Shown here: in pieces, positions 1 through 6,989 of the stretch
Numbering within the stretch: position 1 is the stretch's first letter
How the letters are laid out: each line of letters begins with the position of its first letter
Assembly: GCF_029502005.1 (NCBI RefSeq)
Contig: NZ_JAMQOT010000001.1
Location: 868,001-932,000, forward strand
Length of the DNA stretch: 64,000 nt
Direction of reading: 5' to 3'
Origin: Natrinema salsiterrestre
GTDB lineage: Archaea; Halobacteriota; Halobacteria; Halobacteriales; Natrialbaceae
Translations under genes and position numbers: made by a program
Notes under the pieces: generated by a model
The model's database searches: none
Told to the model about the DNA's origin: nothing
Seen by the model: only the letters and a program-made list of their open reading frames with translations

Positions 1-365
1 TCGAAGTAGCGCTTGTACTCGAAGCGGTCGGTCACTTCCAGATCGTCGTACTGGTCGGGCGTAATCCCGAGTTCCTCCTCGAGTCGCTCGCGGGTCGCTT
101 CCTCCTGACTCTGGCCCTCGACGGGGTGGGAGGCGACGGTGCCGTCCCAGAAGGTCCCCCAGAGGCGCTTGTCGGGCGCGCGCTGGGCGAGCAACACGTT
201 CCCCTCGCCGTCGAAGACGATCGAGGTGAAGGCCCGGTGGCGAATCCCGTCGCCAGTGTGGGCGTCGAGCCGATTGACCAGTTCGAGTTCGTTGTCGTCG
301 GCGTCGACGGCGATTACGTCCTGTCCGGCGTTCTCGTGTTGGAGGTCCTCCTCCGGCGTGCTCAT
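1..365 (-). CDS. idi: Isopentenyl-diphosphate delta-isomerase, type 1 (partial, C-terminus outside window)
   Basis: Interconverts IPP and DMAPP in the cytosol, feeding archaeal isoprenoid lipids and carotenoids. Reading the minus strand from the ATG at 365 gives about 121 residues with no stop before the window edge. The Nudix-type type-1 isomerase core is clear: an N-terminal NRLDAHTGDGIRHRAF stretch (about residues 30-45), LLAQRAPDKRLW, the hallmark WGTFWDGTVASHP with its active-site region, and a Nudix-like helix EEATRERLEEELGI. The C-terminal half, including the second catalytic glutamate region, lies outside the window. The gene runs away from the lipid-kinase gene at 449-1408 in the same orientation, so the two may share a lipid-related context. 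Identification is from family motifs; the truncation is only the window edge. Confidence 0.85.
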   Translation of the reverse strand, partial: MSTPEEDLQHENAGQDVIAVDADDNELELVNRLDAHTGDGIRHRAFTSIVFDGEGNVLLAQRAPDKRLWGTFWDGTVASHPVEGQSQEEATRERLEEELGITPDQYDDLEVTDRFEYKRYF

Positions 366-448
366 ACCACCACAATTACGGTGACTCTTGAAACCAGTAT
401 CGTCTCGTCCCGACCGTTTCGAATCGATACTGACGGCGGGTTGACGAC

Positions 449-1408
449 CTACTGGTCCGCGGGCGTCTCGAGAGGCCACAGCTCCCCATCGTCCGGATCC
501 GCTCGATAGTCCTCGCCGACCGCGATTTCGAGGGCGTTCGGGGTCGTCTCGAGATGGAGCGTCTCGGTCTCCAGCATCTCCCCGTCAAGACTGTACGCGA
601 CCGACTCCTCGCGGCTCTCGATCGCCAGCGACGGGGTCCGCCGGCGGACGATGTGCGTGCTCTCCTGTCCGAACAGCCCCTCGAGCGCCGCGCCGCCGAC
701 CAGGTTCGCGGTCGCGGCGTCCTCGACGATCGTGACCTCGAGCAGGCCGTCCTCGACGTGGGCCTGCGCGGTTCGCGCGCCGGTGAATCGCCGACAGTTC
801 CCGATGAGGACGAACAGCGCCTCGCCCTCCCAGGCCCGCGCCCGCTCGCCGTTCGGCCGCGGGGCCGTCTCCACCCGCAACGGGAGCGAGTCGAACTCGC
901 CGAGGGTCTCGACGGTGTTTTTCACGTACGCGAGCACGCCGAGTTCCGCCTTGCTCTCCGTCGTCGTCTCGCTGCTCGCCTCGGCGGTGATCCCGCCGAC
1001 GCAGGAGTTGACGAACACCCGACCGTTCGCCGTGCCGATATCGATCTCCCGTCGGCGGCCGTCTTCGATGACGGTAAAAGCGTGCTCGAGCCCCTGAACC
1101 CCGATATTCGTCGCGAAATTATTGCCCGTGCCCGCGGGGACCACGGCGACGGTCGTCGTCTCGAGTGCATCCGCCCCTGCGACCCCGTTGACGACGGCGT
1201 TGAGCGTGCCGTCGCCGCCGGCCGCGGCGATCAGGTCGGCCTCGGGTGCGGCCTCGCGGGCGAACCGCTTCGCGTCGCCGCCCTGCTCGGTCGTTCGAAC
1301 CTCGAACCCGTGGTCGGCCGCGAGCGCGGTGACGTCGTCGACGTGGTCCCCGCTCCCGCTGACGGGGTTGCAGACGAGAACGCGATCGCTCGCCTCGGGG
1401 GGTGACAT
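449..1408 (-). CDS. Diacylglycerol/sphingosine kinase-like lipid kinase (YegS/DAGK family)
   Basis: Predicted ATP-dependent lipid kinase of 319 residues, the usual length for the YegS/DagK family. The start ATG at 1408 gives MSPPEASDRVLVCNPVSG, which begins directly with the nucleotide-binding beta strand; the frame is open further upstream only because of GC-rich antisense coding. The hallmark AAGGDGTLNAVVNG lies near residues 60-75 and PAGTGNNFA follows near 90, both typical of the DAGK catalytic domain. The C-terminal beta-sandwich contains the YSLDGEM motif equivalent to the family's DGE signature. The substrate cannot be read from sequence; haloarchaeal members could phosphorylate diacyl or archaeal lipids. 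It is co-oriented with idi 83 bp downstream. It faces the PHP gene divergently, with a short shared promoter region at 1409-1462. Confidence 0.85.
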   Translation of the reverse strand: MSPPEASDRVLVCNPVSGSGDHVDDVTALAADHGFEVRTTEQGGDAKRFAREAAPEADLIAAAGGDGTLNAVVNGVAGADALETTTVAVVPAGTGNNFATNIGVQGLEHAFTVIEDGRRREIDIGTANGRVFVNSCVGGITAEASSETTTESKAELGVLAYVKNTVETLGEFDSLPLRVETAPRPNGERARAWEGEALFVLIGNCRRFTGARTAQAHVEDGLLEVTIVEDAATANLVGGAALEGLFGQESTHIVRRRTPSLAIESREESVAYSLDGEMLETETLHLETTPNALEIAVGEDYRADPDDGELWPLETPADQ

Positions 1409-1462
1409 ACTACAGCCCATGCCGGCCGCATCCAAAAGGGTCTGGCCGGCGTTTGCCCCGGT

Positions 1463-2182
1463 ATGTACCGAGTCGATCTCCACGCGCACACGCGATTCTT
1501 CCACGGCCGGCGCTCGCTCGGCGATCGGTACGACCCGCTGGGCGTTCGGCTGCTCACCGCGATGGCCGAGCGGCGAAACCTCGACGGCGTCGCGACGACC
1601 AACCACGACTACTACACCGCGTTCGACCCGTCTCCGGACGTCGAGACGCTGCCGGGGATCGAGATCACGACCGACCGCGGCCACGTCCTCGTCGTCGGCC
1701 CCGACCCGCCCGCGGCGACGAAACCCGGCGCGCTCTCCCCCGAAGAGGCGGTCGCACTGGCACACGACCGCGACTGCGCCGCCATCGTCGCCCACCCGTT
1801 CCGGAACAGCACGGTGCGGGAACTCGAGGACGTCCCCTTCGACGCGATCGAGGTCAACGGCAAGCACCCGCGCTCCCAGCCCCTCGTCGAGGAGTTGGCG
1901 AAGCAACGGGACCTGCCGCTGACCGGCGGCAGCGACGCCCACTACCCCTTCGAGGTGGGCCGGGCGTACACGGTCGTCGAGGCGGACCGGCTCACCCCCG
2001 AGTCGATCGTCGACGCGATCCGCGACGGCCGAGTGAGCGCACGCGTCTCCCGCTCGGGGAGCGACCGCCTGCTCCGCCGGGCCTACCGGAAGATCCACGA
2101 GCGTAAGCAGGTGATCGACGCGATCGAACGGCCGACCCCCGGCGTGGGCAAACCGCCGGGCGAGGAGGAAGAGGCTGACTGA
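1463..2182 (+). CDS. PHP-domain metal-dependent phosphoesterase
   Basis: A 239-residue polymerase-and-histidinol-phosphatase (PHP) superfamily hydrolase. Metal-binding motifs appear in the expected order: DLHAHTRFF at residues 5-13, TTNHD near 48-52, GIEIT near 66, AHPFR near 108 and GGSDAH near 155, covering the His/Asp/Glu ligands of a trinuclear site. The length matches stand-alone bacterial and archaeal PHP proteins, which act on small phosphomonoesters or 3',5'-nucleotide phosphates. The actual substrate is not predictable here. The C-terminus is charged (EEEEAD). The start at 1463 leaves only 54 bp to the divergent lipid kinase. A dispersed repeat begins 27 bp after the stop codon. Confidence 0.85.
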   Translation: MYRVDLHAHTRFFHGRRSLGDRYDPLGVRLLTAMAERRNLDGVATTNHDYYTAFDPSPDVETLPGIEITTDRGHVLVVGPDPPAATKPGALSPEEAVALAHDRDCAAIVAHPFRNSTVRELEDVPFDAIEVNGKHPRSQPLVEELAKQRDLPLTGGSDAHYPFEVGRAYTVVEADRLTPESIVDAIRDGRVSARVSRSGSDRLLRRAYRKIHERKQVIDAIERPTPGVGKPPGEEEEAD

Positions 2183-2209
2183 GGGACCGACCGCGATCAG
2201 GCCGACCCA

Positions 2210-2350
2210 CGAACCGCCCTGCGGTGGCGCGCGCTGTCGGCCGGCCGAGCGCCGCGAGGACGGCCGACGACACTGCGCGAGGGATGAGCGAGGGAACGGA
2301 GTGACCGAGCGAATCGGCTGGGGAGGGCGTGGCAATTCCGTGTTGCCAGC
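2210..2350 (+). repeat. Dispersed structured repeat, family 1, copy A
   Basis: This roughly 140-bp element starts 27 bp after the PHP gene stop and matches a second copy at 49321-49458. Shared blocks are GGTGGCGCG-GCTGT near the 5' end and a 3' block ending GGGGAGGGCGTGGC-ATTCC. A stem GTCGGCCG (2236-2243) / CGGCCGAC (2261-2268) sits between them. In the other copy the same place holds a different but still pairable stem. A short terminal hairpin TGGCAA...TTGCCA follows (2330-2348). There is no coding frame with normal codon use. Function is unknown; it could be a 3'-end RNA element or a decayed non-autonomous element. Confidence 0.65.
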
Positions 2351-2445
2351 GTGAGCAGGATACTTACTGTTCAGTCATCACTTCTCAAGTAGAAGCAATC
2401 CCGATTCGCGAACTCAATCAGTTCTATTCTACACCGTTAGCAGTA

Positions 2446-2453
2446 GATATAAG
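2446..2453 (+). promoter_or_regulatory. TATA box for candidate ncRNA
   Basis: GATATAAG in an AT-richer stretch, about 25 nt before the first hairpin of the candidate RNA at 2473. That spacing would place the transcription start close to the foot of the first stem. No start codon of a plausible gene lies at the expected position. Confidence 0.45.
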
Positions 2454-2472
2454 TTACAACGAGTCAATGGTT

Positions 2473-2570
2473 AGACCGGAAGCCGGTCTCCGCGGGGACG
2501 CCACTGAAACGTCCCGGGTGCTGAGCCCACCCGAGACTGGCTTTCAATCCCGAGAGGGAGTTGAAAGCAT
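2473..2570 (+). ncRNA. Candidate structured non-coding RNA with four tandem hairpins
   Basis: Four consecutive strong hairpins can be drawn by eye. They are AGACCGG/CCGGTCT with a 3-nt loop (2473-2489), GGGACG/CGTCCC (2495-2515), CGGGTG/CACCCG (2515-2533), and a long stem GCTTTCAA+TCCC / GGGA+TTGAAAGC with a GAGA tetraloop and one bulged G (2540-2568). A TATA box lies about 25 nt upstream. Base composition is lower in GC than the flanking genes. It matches no RNA family I recognise: the segments lack C/D boxes and the ACA spacing of H/ACA guides. Alternatives are a 5' leader of the zinc-finger gene at 2682 or the decayed right end of an IS200/IS605-type element. Confidence 0.4.
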
Positions 2571-2590
2571 GATTCCGTACATTCTACCGG

Positions 2591-2675
2591 GATATAAACG
2601 TCCCGCACGACAGCCGAATCGCCAGCCGCAACGACCCTCGAGCCCAGTTCAGCGATCGCCACAACCCACAGGTGA
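2591..2675 (+). promoter_or_regulatory. Promoter and Shine-Dalgarno for the zinc-finger gene at 2682
   Basis: A TATA-like GATATAAA at 2591-2598 predicts a start near 2620, giving a leader of about 60 nt. AGGTGA at 2670-2675 matches the anti-Shine-Dalgarno of haloarchaeal 16S rRNA with 6 nt spacing to the ATG at 2682. A leadered, SD-bearing message is unusual among the mostly leaderless genes here and supports this short gene being real. Confidence 0.45.
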
Positions 2676-2681
2676 CCGCCG

Positions 2682-2852
2682 ATGAACGTCGACCTCGAGC
2701 CCACCGACGACAGTTCCTCCCCGTTCCGGGACTGCCCACACTGCGGCGACCCCGTCCTCTTCGCCGTCCTCACCGGCCCCGACACCGGCACCGTCGAACC
2801 CTGCGGCTGTTCCCTCCCGCCGGACCCCTTCGAGGACAGTAGCGGGGAGTAG
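2682..2852 (+). CDS. Small CPxCG-type zinc-finger protein (56 aa)
   Basis: The frame encodes 56 residues beginning MNVDLEPTDDSSSPFRDC. A zinc knuckle DCPHCGDPV is followed by a second pair in EPCGCSLPP, giving four cysteines that could bind one zinc ion. Haloarchaea carry many such one-domain zinc-finger micro-proteins, several of which affect growth, motility or biofilm formation in Haloferax; the role of this one is unknown. The ATG is preceded by an SD-like AGGTGA. The protein is acidic with a C-terminal DPFEDSSGE tail, consistent with a cytosolic halophilic protein. No partner gene is evident: the flanking genes are a ribbon-helix-helix protein and the candidate ncRNA. Confidence 0.7.
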   Translation: MNVDLEPTDDSSSPFRDCPHCGDPVLFAVLTGPDTGTVEPCGCSLPPDPFEDSSGE

Positions 2853-3049
2853 CCGCCCTCGCGCTCGAGTCCCCGGCGGCCAGCCGGCCGCTCGAGGCCC
2901 GTTCGGAACCACCACTGGGAGAGGGGGGCCACTGGGGGGATCTCGAGCGGTCGGTTCGTAAGCGGGGGCTCGAGAGCCTGAACCGATCAGACTCGATCCC
3001 GATGGGTAGCGAGAACGGGTTTATTGAATCAGATGACGTTTGCACATCC

Positions 3050-3274
3050 ATGAGCCGTGATAGAACGTCCGTTCCGGTATCGCTCCCGCCGGAGCTAGTA
3101 ACCGAACTCGACGCGCTGGTCGAACGGGGCGCGTTCAGTTCGCGGTCCGAAGCCCTTCGACACGGCGCACACCTGATCGTCCGCAAAGAACGACGAGCGC
3201 GCCTCCGCGAGCTCACCGACGAGCAGGCTCGCGACGAGGTTCTCGAGCGGCTCGATCGGAAACGCACACCCTGA
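3050..3274 (+). CDS. Ribbon-helix-helix (CopG-like) DNA-binding protein
   Basis: A 74-residue protein with the classic RHH fold. The strand SVPVSLPPELVTELDAL is followed by helix-turn-helix residues GAFSSRSEALRHGAHL. A charged C-terminal helix rich in Arg and Glu comes last. The upstream ATG at 3002 would add 16 unlikely residues. The start at 3050 is preferred because a TATA-like GGTTTATTG sits about 28 nt before it, giving a leaderless transcript. The architecture matches antitoxins and NikR-like small repressors, but no PIN, RelE or other toxin gene follows. The next gene is convergent and unrelated, so it is more likely a stand-alone regulator or orphan antitoxin. Confidence 0.75.
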   Translation: MSRDRTSVPVSLPPELVTELDALVERGAFSSRSEALRHGAHLIVRKERRARLRELTDEQARDEVLERLDRKRTP

Positions 3275-3285
3275 TATCGACGCCC

Positions 3286-3564
3286 TCACCCGCCGGGTCG
3301 CCTGAACGTGTAGCTCACGTCGTCGGCTTCGATCCTGACCGATCCCGCATCGTGATCCACGACGAGCTCGACCGCCCCTCGGTGCTCGAAGTCGTGGAGC
3401 GGCATTCCCGTGCTGACGCGGCCGGCCCGCGAGACCGCGAGCGCTGCGGAGCCGAACTCGAGCCGAATTCGATCGTCGCCGGCCGTCACGTCCCCGGGCT
3501 CGCCGAATCGGCGCAGTTCCCCGACCACCGCGTCCCAGTCGCTGAGTTCGATCCGGGTTGCCAT
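3286..3564 (-). CDS. Conserved-type haloarchaeal hypothetical protein (92 aa)
   Basis: I do not recognise a named family. From the ATG at 3564 the product reads MATRIELSDWDAVVGELRRF and continues with alternating strands (DRIRLEFGSAALAVSRAGRV, VELVVDHDAGSVRIEADDVSYTF). This suggests a small all-beta domain with an N-terminal helix. Upstream in-frame extension is possible but would run into the promoter of the divergent amidase gene at 3657. The protein is acidic, lacks membrane segments and cysteines, and its codon use resembles its neighbours. It is convergent with the RHH gene, with only 11 bp between stops. Confidence 0.55.
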   Translation of the reverse strand: MATRIELSDWDAVVGELRRFGEPGDVTAGDDRIRLEFGSAALAVSRAGRVSTGMPLHDFEHRGAVELVVDHDAGSVRIEADDVSYTFRRPGG

Positions 3565-3656
3565 CGGTCCGTCAAGGACGGCCGCACCCAAATACCGCCG
3601 GGCGACAGATTCAGGGTCCTGGTTCGGAACTACCCTGTACGGACCCACCACATTCC

Positions 3657-5168
3657 ATGTCAACACAGCCCACAGACTCGTTCGATCTCCTCGAGGCGAC
3701 CGTCGCCGACGTCCACGCGGCCATGGCGGACGAGCGCGTCACGGCCGAAGCGCTCGTCGACCGATATCTGGCGCGCATCGACGCCTACGACGACGATCTG
3801 AACGCGATTCTGACGGTCAACGACGACGCTCGCGAGCGCGCACGCCGGCTCGACGAGCGCTACGAGAGCGAGGGGGTCGTCGGCCCGCTCCACGGCGTGC
3901 CGGTCGTTCTCAAAGACAACCACGACACTCACGATATGCCGACCACGGCGGGGTCGGTAGCGCTCGCCGAGTCGACGCCGCCACGGGACGCGTTCGTCGT
4001 CGAACAGCTCCGCGACGCCGGTGCCGTCATCATCGCCAAGGCGAACTTACAGGAGTTCGCGTTCGGCGTCGACACGATCAGCTCGCTCGGCGGCGCGACG
4101 CGGAACGCCTACGACCTCGAGCGGCGGCCGGCGGGGTCCAGCGGCGGCACTGCGGCGGCCGTCGCCGCGAACCTCGCCGCCGTCGGAACGGGAAGCGACA
4201 CCTGCTCGTCCGTCCGGTCGCCGCCCGCGTTCAACGACCTCGTCGGGGTCCGTCCGACAAGAGGGCTGGTGAGCCGGACGGGTATCGTCCCGCTGAGCGA
4301 GACTCAGGACACGCCGGGTCCCATCACTCGAACCGTCGCGGACGCCGCGCGGCTGCTCGAGGCCATGGCCGGCTACGACCCGGCGGACCGGGTCACCGCC
4401 AGAGGTGTGGATCAGGTCCCCGCGGATGGCTACGTCTCCCACCTCGACGACGACGGGCTCGAGGGCGCGCGCATCGGCGTCGCCCGGCAGTTCTTCGGCC
4501 TTCGAAACGAGGCGAACGGGTCGGAGACTGACGCCGAGGCGATCACGACGGTCATCGAGGACGCCATCGAAACGATGGAAGCGGCCGGTGCGACGATCGT
4601 CGACCCCGTCGAGGTCGTCGACCTCGACCGCCTCGCGAGCGCTCGCGTGCTGCAGTACGAGTTCGCGCGGGACTTCGATGCGTACCTATCCGAACTCGGG
4701 GACGAGACGCCCTACGATTCGCTGGCCGAAATCGTCGAGACGGGAACGGTCGCGCCCGCGATCGAGTCCCGAATCGAAGCCGCCGGCATCTTCGACGTCG
4801 ACGCCGGGTCGCTGGACGAGAATCTGGGGTACCTCCGGCGGCTCGAGCGACGAGAGCGGCTCAGGGAGACGACGCTCTCGAAACTGGTCGAGCACGACCT
4901 CGACGCCCTCCTGTATCCGCCGTCGAGGGTCCCACCGGTCGCAATTCCCGACCACCAGCCGTTCGAAGAGATGAACTGCGAACTGGCCGCCCACACTGGG
5001 CTGCCGTCGATCGTCGTCCCGGCCGGCTTCACGGACGACGGGCTGCCGGTCGGCCTCGAACTGCTCGGCGGGGCATTCGCCGAACCCCGGCTGTTCGAGC
5101 TGGCATACGCTTTCGAGCGAGCGACCGACGACCGGCGGCCGCCGGATCGGTTCGGGAAGCTCGAGTAA
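3657..5168 (+). CDS. Amidase signature (AS) family amidase
   Basis: A 503-residue AS-family hydrolase that would cleave carboxamide C-N bonds. The catalytic Lys lies in PVVLKDNHDTHDMPTTAG. The cis-Ser is in the signature PAGSSGGTAAAVAANL. The nucleophilic Ser is in GSDTCSSVRSPPAFN, where the usual CGS or GGS appears as CSS, a small change in the oxyanion-hole loop. GVRPTRGLVSRTGIVPLS and TPGPITRTVADAARLL are further AS hallmarks. The ATG at 3657 is chosen because the next segment, DSFDLLEATVADVHAAM, is the normal AS N-terminus. It is not paired with gatB or gatC genes, so a general amidase rather than a transamidosome subunit is favoured. Substrate is unknown. Confidence 0.85.
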   Translation: MSTQPTDSFDLLEATVADVHAAMADERVTAEALVDRYLARIDAYDDDLNAILTVNDDARERARRLDERYESEGVVGPLHGVPVVLKDNHDTHDMPTTAGSVALAESTPPRDAFVVEQLRDAGAVIIAKANLQEFAFGVDTISSLGGATRNAYDLERRPAGSSGGTAAAVAANLAAVGTGSDTCSSVRSPPAFNDLVGVRPTRGLVSRTGIVPLSETQDTPGPITRTVADAARLLEAMAGYDPADRVTARGVDQVPADGYVSHLDDDGLEGARIGVARQFFGLRNEANGSETDAEAITTVIEDAIETMEAAGATIVDPVEVVDLDRLASARVLQYEFARDFDAYLSELGDETPYDSLAEIVETGTVAPAIESRIEAAGIFDVDAGSLDENLGYLRRLERRERLRETTLSKLVEHDLDALLYPPSRVPPVAIPDHQPFEEMNCELAAHTGLPSIVVPAGFTDDGLPVGLELLGGAFAEPRLFELAYAFERATDDRRPPDRFGKLE

Positions 5169-5186
5169 CGCGTTCGGCCCCTCATC

Positions 5187-5600
5187 CTAGCCGAGTTCTT
5201 CGTCGAGAATCAGGCGCGTCTTCGTGCTCACGACCTCCTCCTGATCGCGGGCTTTCGTGATGAGATCGTTGACCCCGCGCGTGTCCGCGGCGTCGACCAC
5301 CAGCACGATGTCCTGCTCCCCGGAGACCATCCAGACGAAGTCGATCTCGTCCCACTCGGCCATCCGCTCGGAGACCTCCTTGGTGTCGACGTCGACCGCG
5401 ACGCTGATCTCGAGCATCGCCTGGACGTTCCCCGTGCGAGTCGAAATCGTGAAGCGTTCGATGACGTCGTCGTCCATCATGCGCTCGACGCGGTTGCGGA
5501 CGGTCCCCTCGCTCGTCCCCACCTCGTCGGCGATCTCGGTGTACGGCGTCCGGGCGTCTCGCCGGAGGATATCGAGGATCTGTCGGTCCAGTTCGTCCAT
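5187..5600 (-). CDS. Lrp/AsnC family transcriptional regulator
   Basis: A 137-residue full-length Lrp/AsnC protein. The N-terminal winged HTH begins MDELDRQILDILRRDART with recognition region GTSEGTVRNRVERM. The C-terminal RAM ligand-binding domain (about residues 60-135) includes SVAVDVDTKEVSERM and VWMVSGEQDIVLVVDAAD. Such proteins form octamers that sense amino acids. It is divergent from carA with 102 bp between starts. An imperfect palindrome containing TTACG/CGTAA lies in that interval, which fits autoregulation and control of carbamoyl-phosphate synthesis, although this link is inferred from position only. The product ends DEELG just 19 bp from the convergent amidase stop. Confidence 0.9.
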   Translation of the reverse strand: MDELDRQILDILRRDARTPYTEIADEVGTSEGTVRNRVERMMDDDVIERFTISTRTGNVQAMLEISVAVDVDTKEVSERMAEWDEIDFVWMVSGEQDIVLVVDAADTRGVNDLITKARDQEEVVSTKTRLILDEELG

Positions 5601-5634
5601 GGAGATGCGTACCTACGGCGAACCCGCACTTACC

Positions 5635-5652
5635 GATTACGAAAATCGTAAC
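5635..5652. promoter_or_regulatory. Candidate Lrp operator in the lrp-carA intergenic region
   Basis: GATTACGAAAATCGTAAC is an imperfect inverted repeat with 5-bp arms TTACG/CGTAA around AAAAT. It lies midway between the divergent Lrp-family gene and carA. The TTACGAA half recurs in the lrp-glnA intergenic region (14934-14940), which supports a common regulator type. The pairing of regulator and site is inferred. Confidence 0.5.
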
Positions 5653-5702
5653 TCAGCTTCGAAGACAACACTTATGATGGTCCATCCGATACGTAGTTCG
5701 TA

Positions 5703-6782
5703 ATGACGGAAGCCTACGTCGCACTGGAAGGCGGCCACGTGATCGAGGGTCGTGGTCGTGCCTCGGGAACCGCCCGCGGCGAGATCGTATTCACCACGGC
5801 CTATACGGGCTACGAAGAGAGTCTGACTGACCCCTCGTACGAGGAACAGATCCTAACCTTTTCCTACCCGCTGATCGGCAACTACGGCGTCCGCGAGGAG
5901 CGCTTCGAGGACGACCGCGTCCACCCCCGCGGCGTCGTCGCGAGGGAACTCACCGAGGACGTCGTCGAGTGGCTCGAGAGCGAAGGTGTCCCGGCCGTCG
6001 ACCACCTCGACACGCGCGAGATCGTCACCGACATCCGCGACGGCGGGGCGATGAAGTGCGGCATCGCCGTCGGCGAGGACGTCACCGAGGAGGACGCGCT
6101 GGCCGAGCTCGAGCAGTGCGAGGCCATGAGCGACCACACGGACATCGGCGCACAGGTCAGCGTCGACGAACCGGTCGTCCACGGCGAAGACAACGACGGC
6201 GAGACGGTCGCCCTGATCGACTGCGGCGCGAAGGGCTCGATCATCAGTTCGCTGCTCGAGCGGAACGCGACCGTCCACGTGTTCCCCTACGATGCCGCCG
6301 CCGCCGACGTCGAGGCCGTCGACCCGGACCTCCTTTTCATCTCGAACGGTCCCGGCGACCCGGTCAACTTCGAGGGGGCCATCGCGCTCGTCGAGGCGTT
6401 CGTCGAGGACACGCCCGTCGCCGGCATCTGTCTCGGCCAGCAGATCGTCGCCGAGGCGCTCGGCGGCACCACCGAGAAGATGACCTTCGGCCACCGCGGC
6501 GTCAACCAGCCCGTCCTCGACCTCGAGTCCAACCAGGTCGTCATGACCACCCAGAACCACGGCTACACCGTCGCCGAACCCGGCGAGCACCTCGAGGTCA
6601 CCCAGATCAACGTCAACGACGACACGCCCGAAGGGATCGACGGCATCGAGTACGACGTCATCACGCGCCAGTACCACCCCGAAGCGAACCCCGGTCCCCA
6701 CGACACCCTCGACTTCTTCGACGACGTGCTCGCCATGGCTTCCGGGCGAGCGGACACGCAAGCGGTTCCGGCCGACGACTGA
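5703..6782 (+). CDS. carA: Carbamoyl-phosphate synthase small (glutaminase) subunit
   Basis: Hydrolyses glutamine and channels ammonia to CarB for carbamoyl phosphate, used for pyrimidines and arginine. The 359 residues match the family length. The N-terminal CPSase small-chain domain begins EAYVALEGGHVIEGRG and contains FTTAYTGYEESLTDPSY. The C-terminal class I glutamine amidotransferase domain holds SNGPGDP, the nucleophile Cys in AGICLGQQIVAEALG, and the catalytic His-x-Glu in TRQYHPEANPGPHDT. carB is not in the window, so the pair is split or carB lies elsewhere. Divergent from an Lrp-family regulator with a palindromic site between, suggesting amino-acid-responsive control. A short acidic tail ends the protein. 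Confidence 0.95.
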   Translation: MTEAYVALEGGHVIEGRGRASGTARGEIVFTTAYTGYEESLTDPSYEEQILTFSYPLIGNYGVREERFEDDRVHPRGVVARELTEDVVEWLESEGVPAVDHLDTREIVTDIRDGGAMKCGIAVGEDVTEEDALAELEQCEAMSDHTDIGAQVSVDEPVVHGEDNDGETVALIDCGAKGSIISSLLERNATVHVFPYDAAAADVEAVDPDLLFISNGPGDPVNFEGAIALVEAFVEDTPVAGICLGQQIVAEALGGTTEKMTFGHRGVNQPVLDLESNQVVMTTQNHGYTVAEPGEHLEVTQINVNDDTPEGIDGIEYDVITRQYHPEANPGPHDTLDFFDDVLAMASGRADTQAVPADD

Positions 6783-6989
6783 TCGGCCGTCCTCGATTCG
6801 CGGTCGGTAATCGTCTCCGTTCGGACAGCTCTCCTGACCGGCTCTCGACCGTTCGGTACCGATCGAAACGCGGTGTCGAGTACGGGACCGTATACAGCAA
6901 CTCGCCGTTCTCGTTCCGGACGGCGATAGCCGAAACCCGGTGACCGGAAACGTGCGTACTGACCGTCGGAACTCATGGCCGTTCGTCGG

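Noticed and set aside
1408-2335. Upstream in-frame extension of the lipid-kinase gene across the PHP gene and repeat
   Set aside because: The kinase fold begins at 1408; the extension is antisense to the PHP gene.
2540-2568. Hairpin with CTTTCAATCCC, resembling haloarchaeal CRISPR repeat ends
   Set aside because: Only one copy, it is self-complementary, and there are no spacers or cas genes.
3050-3564. RHH gene plus convergent small gene considered as a toxin-antitoxin pair
   Set aside because: The second gene is convergent rather than in the same operon, and shows no toxin fold.
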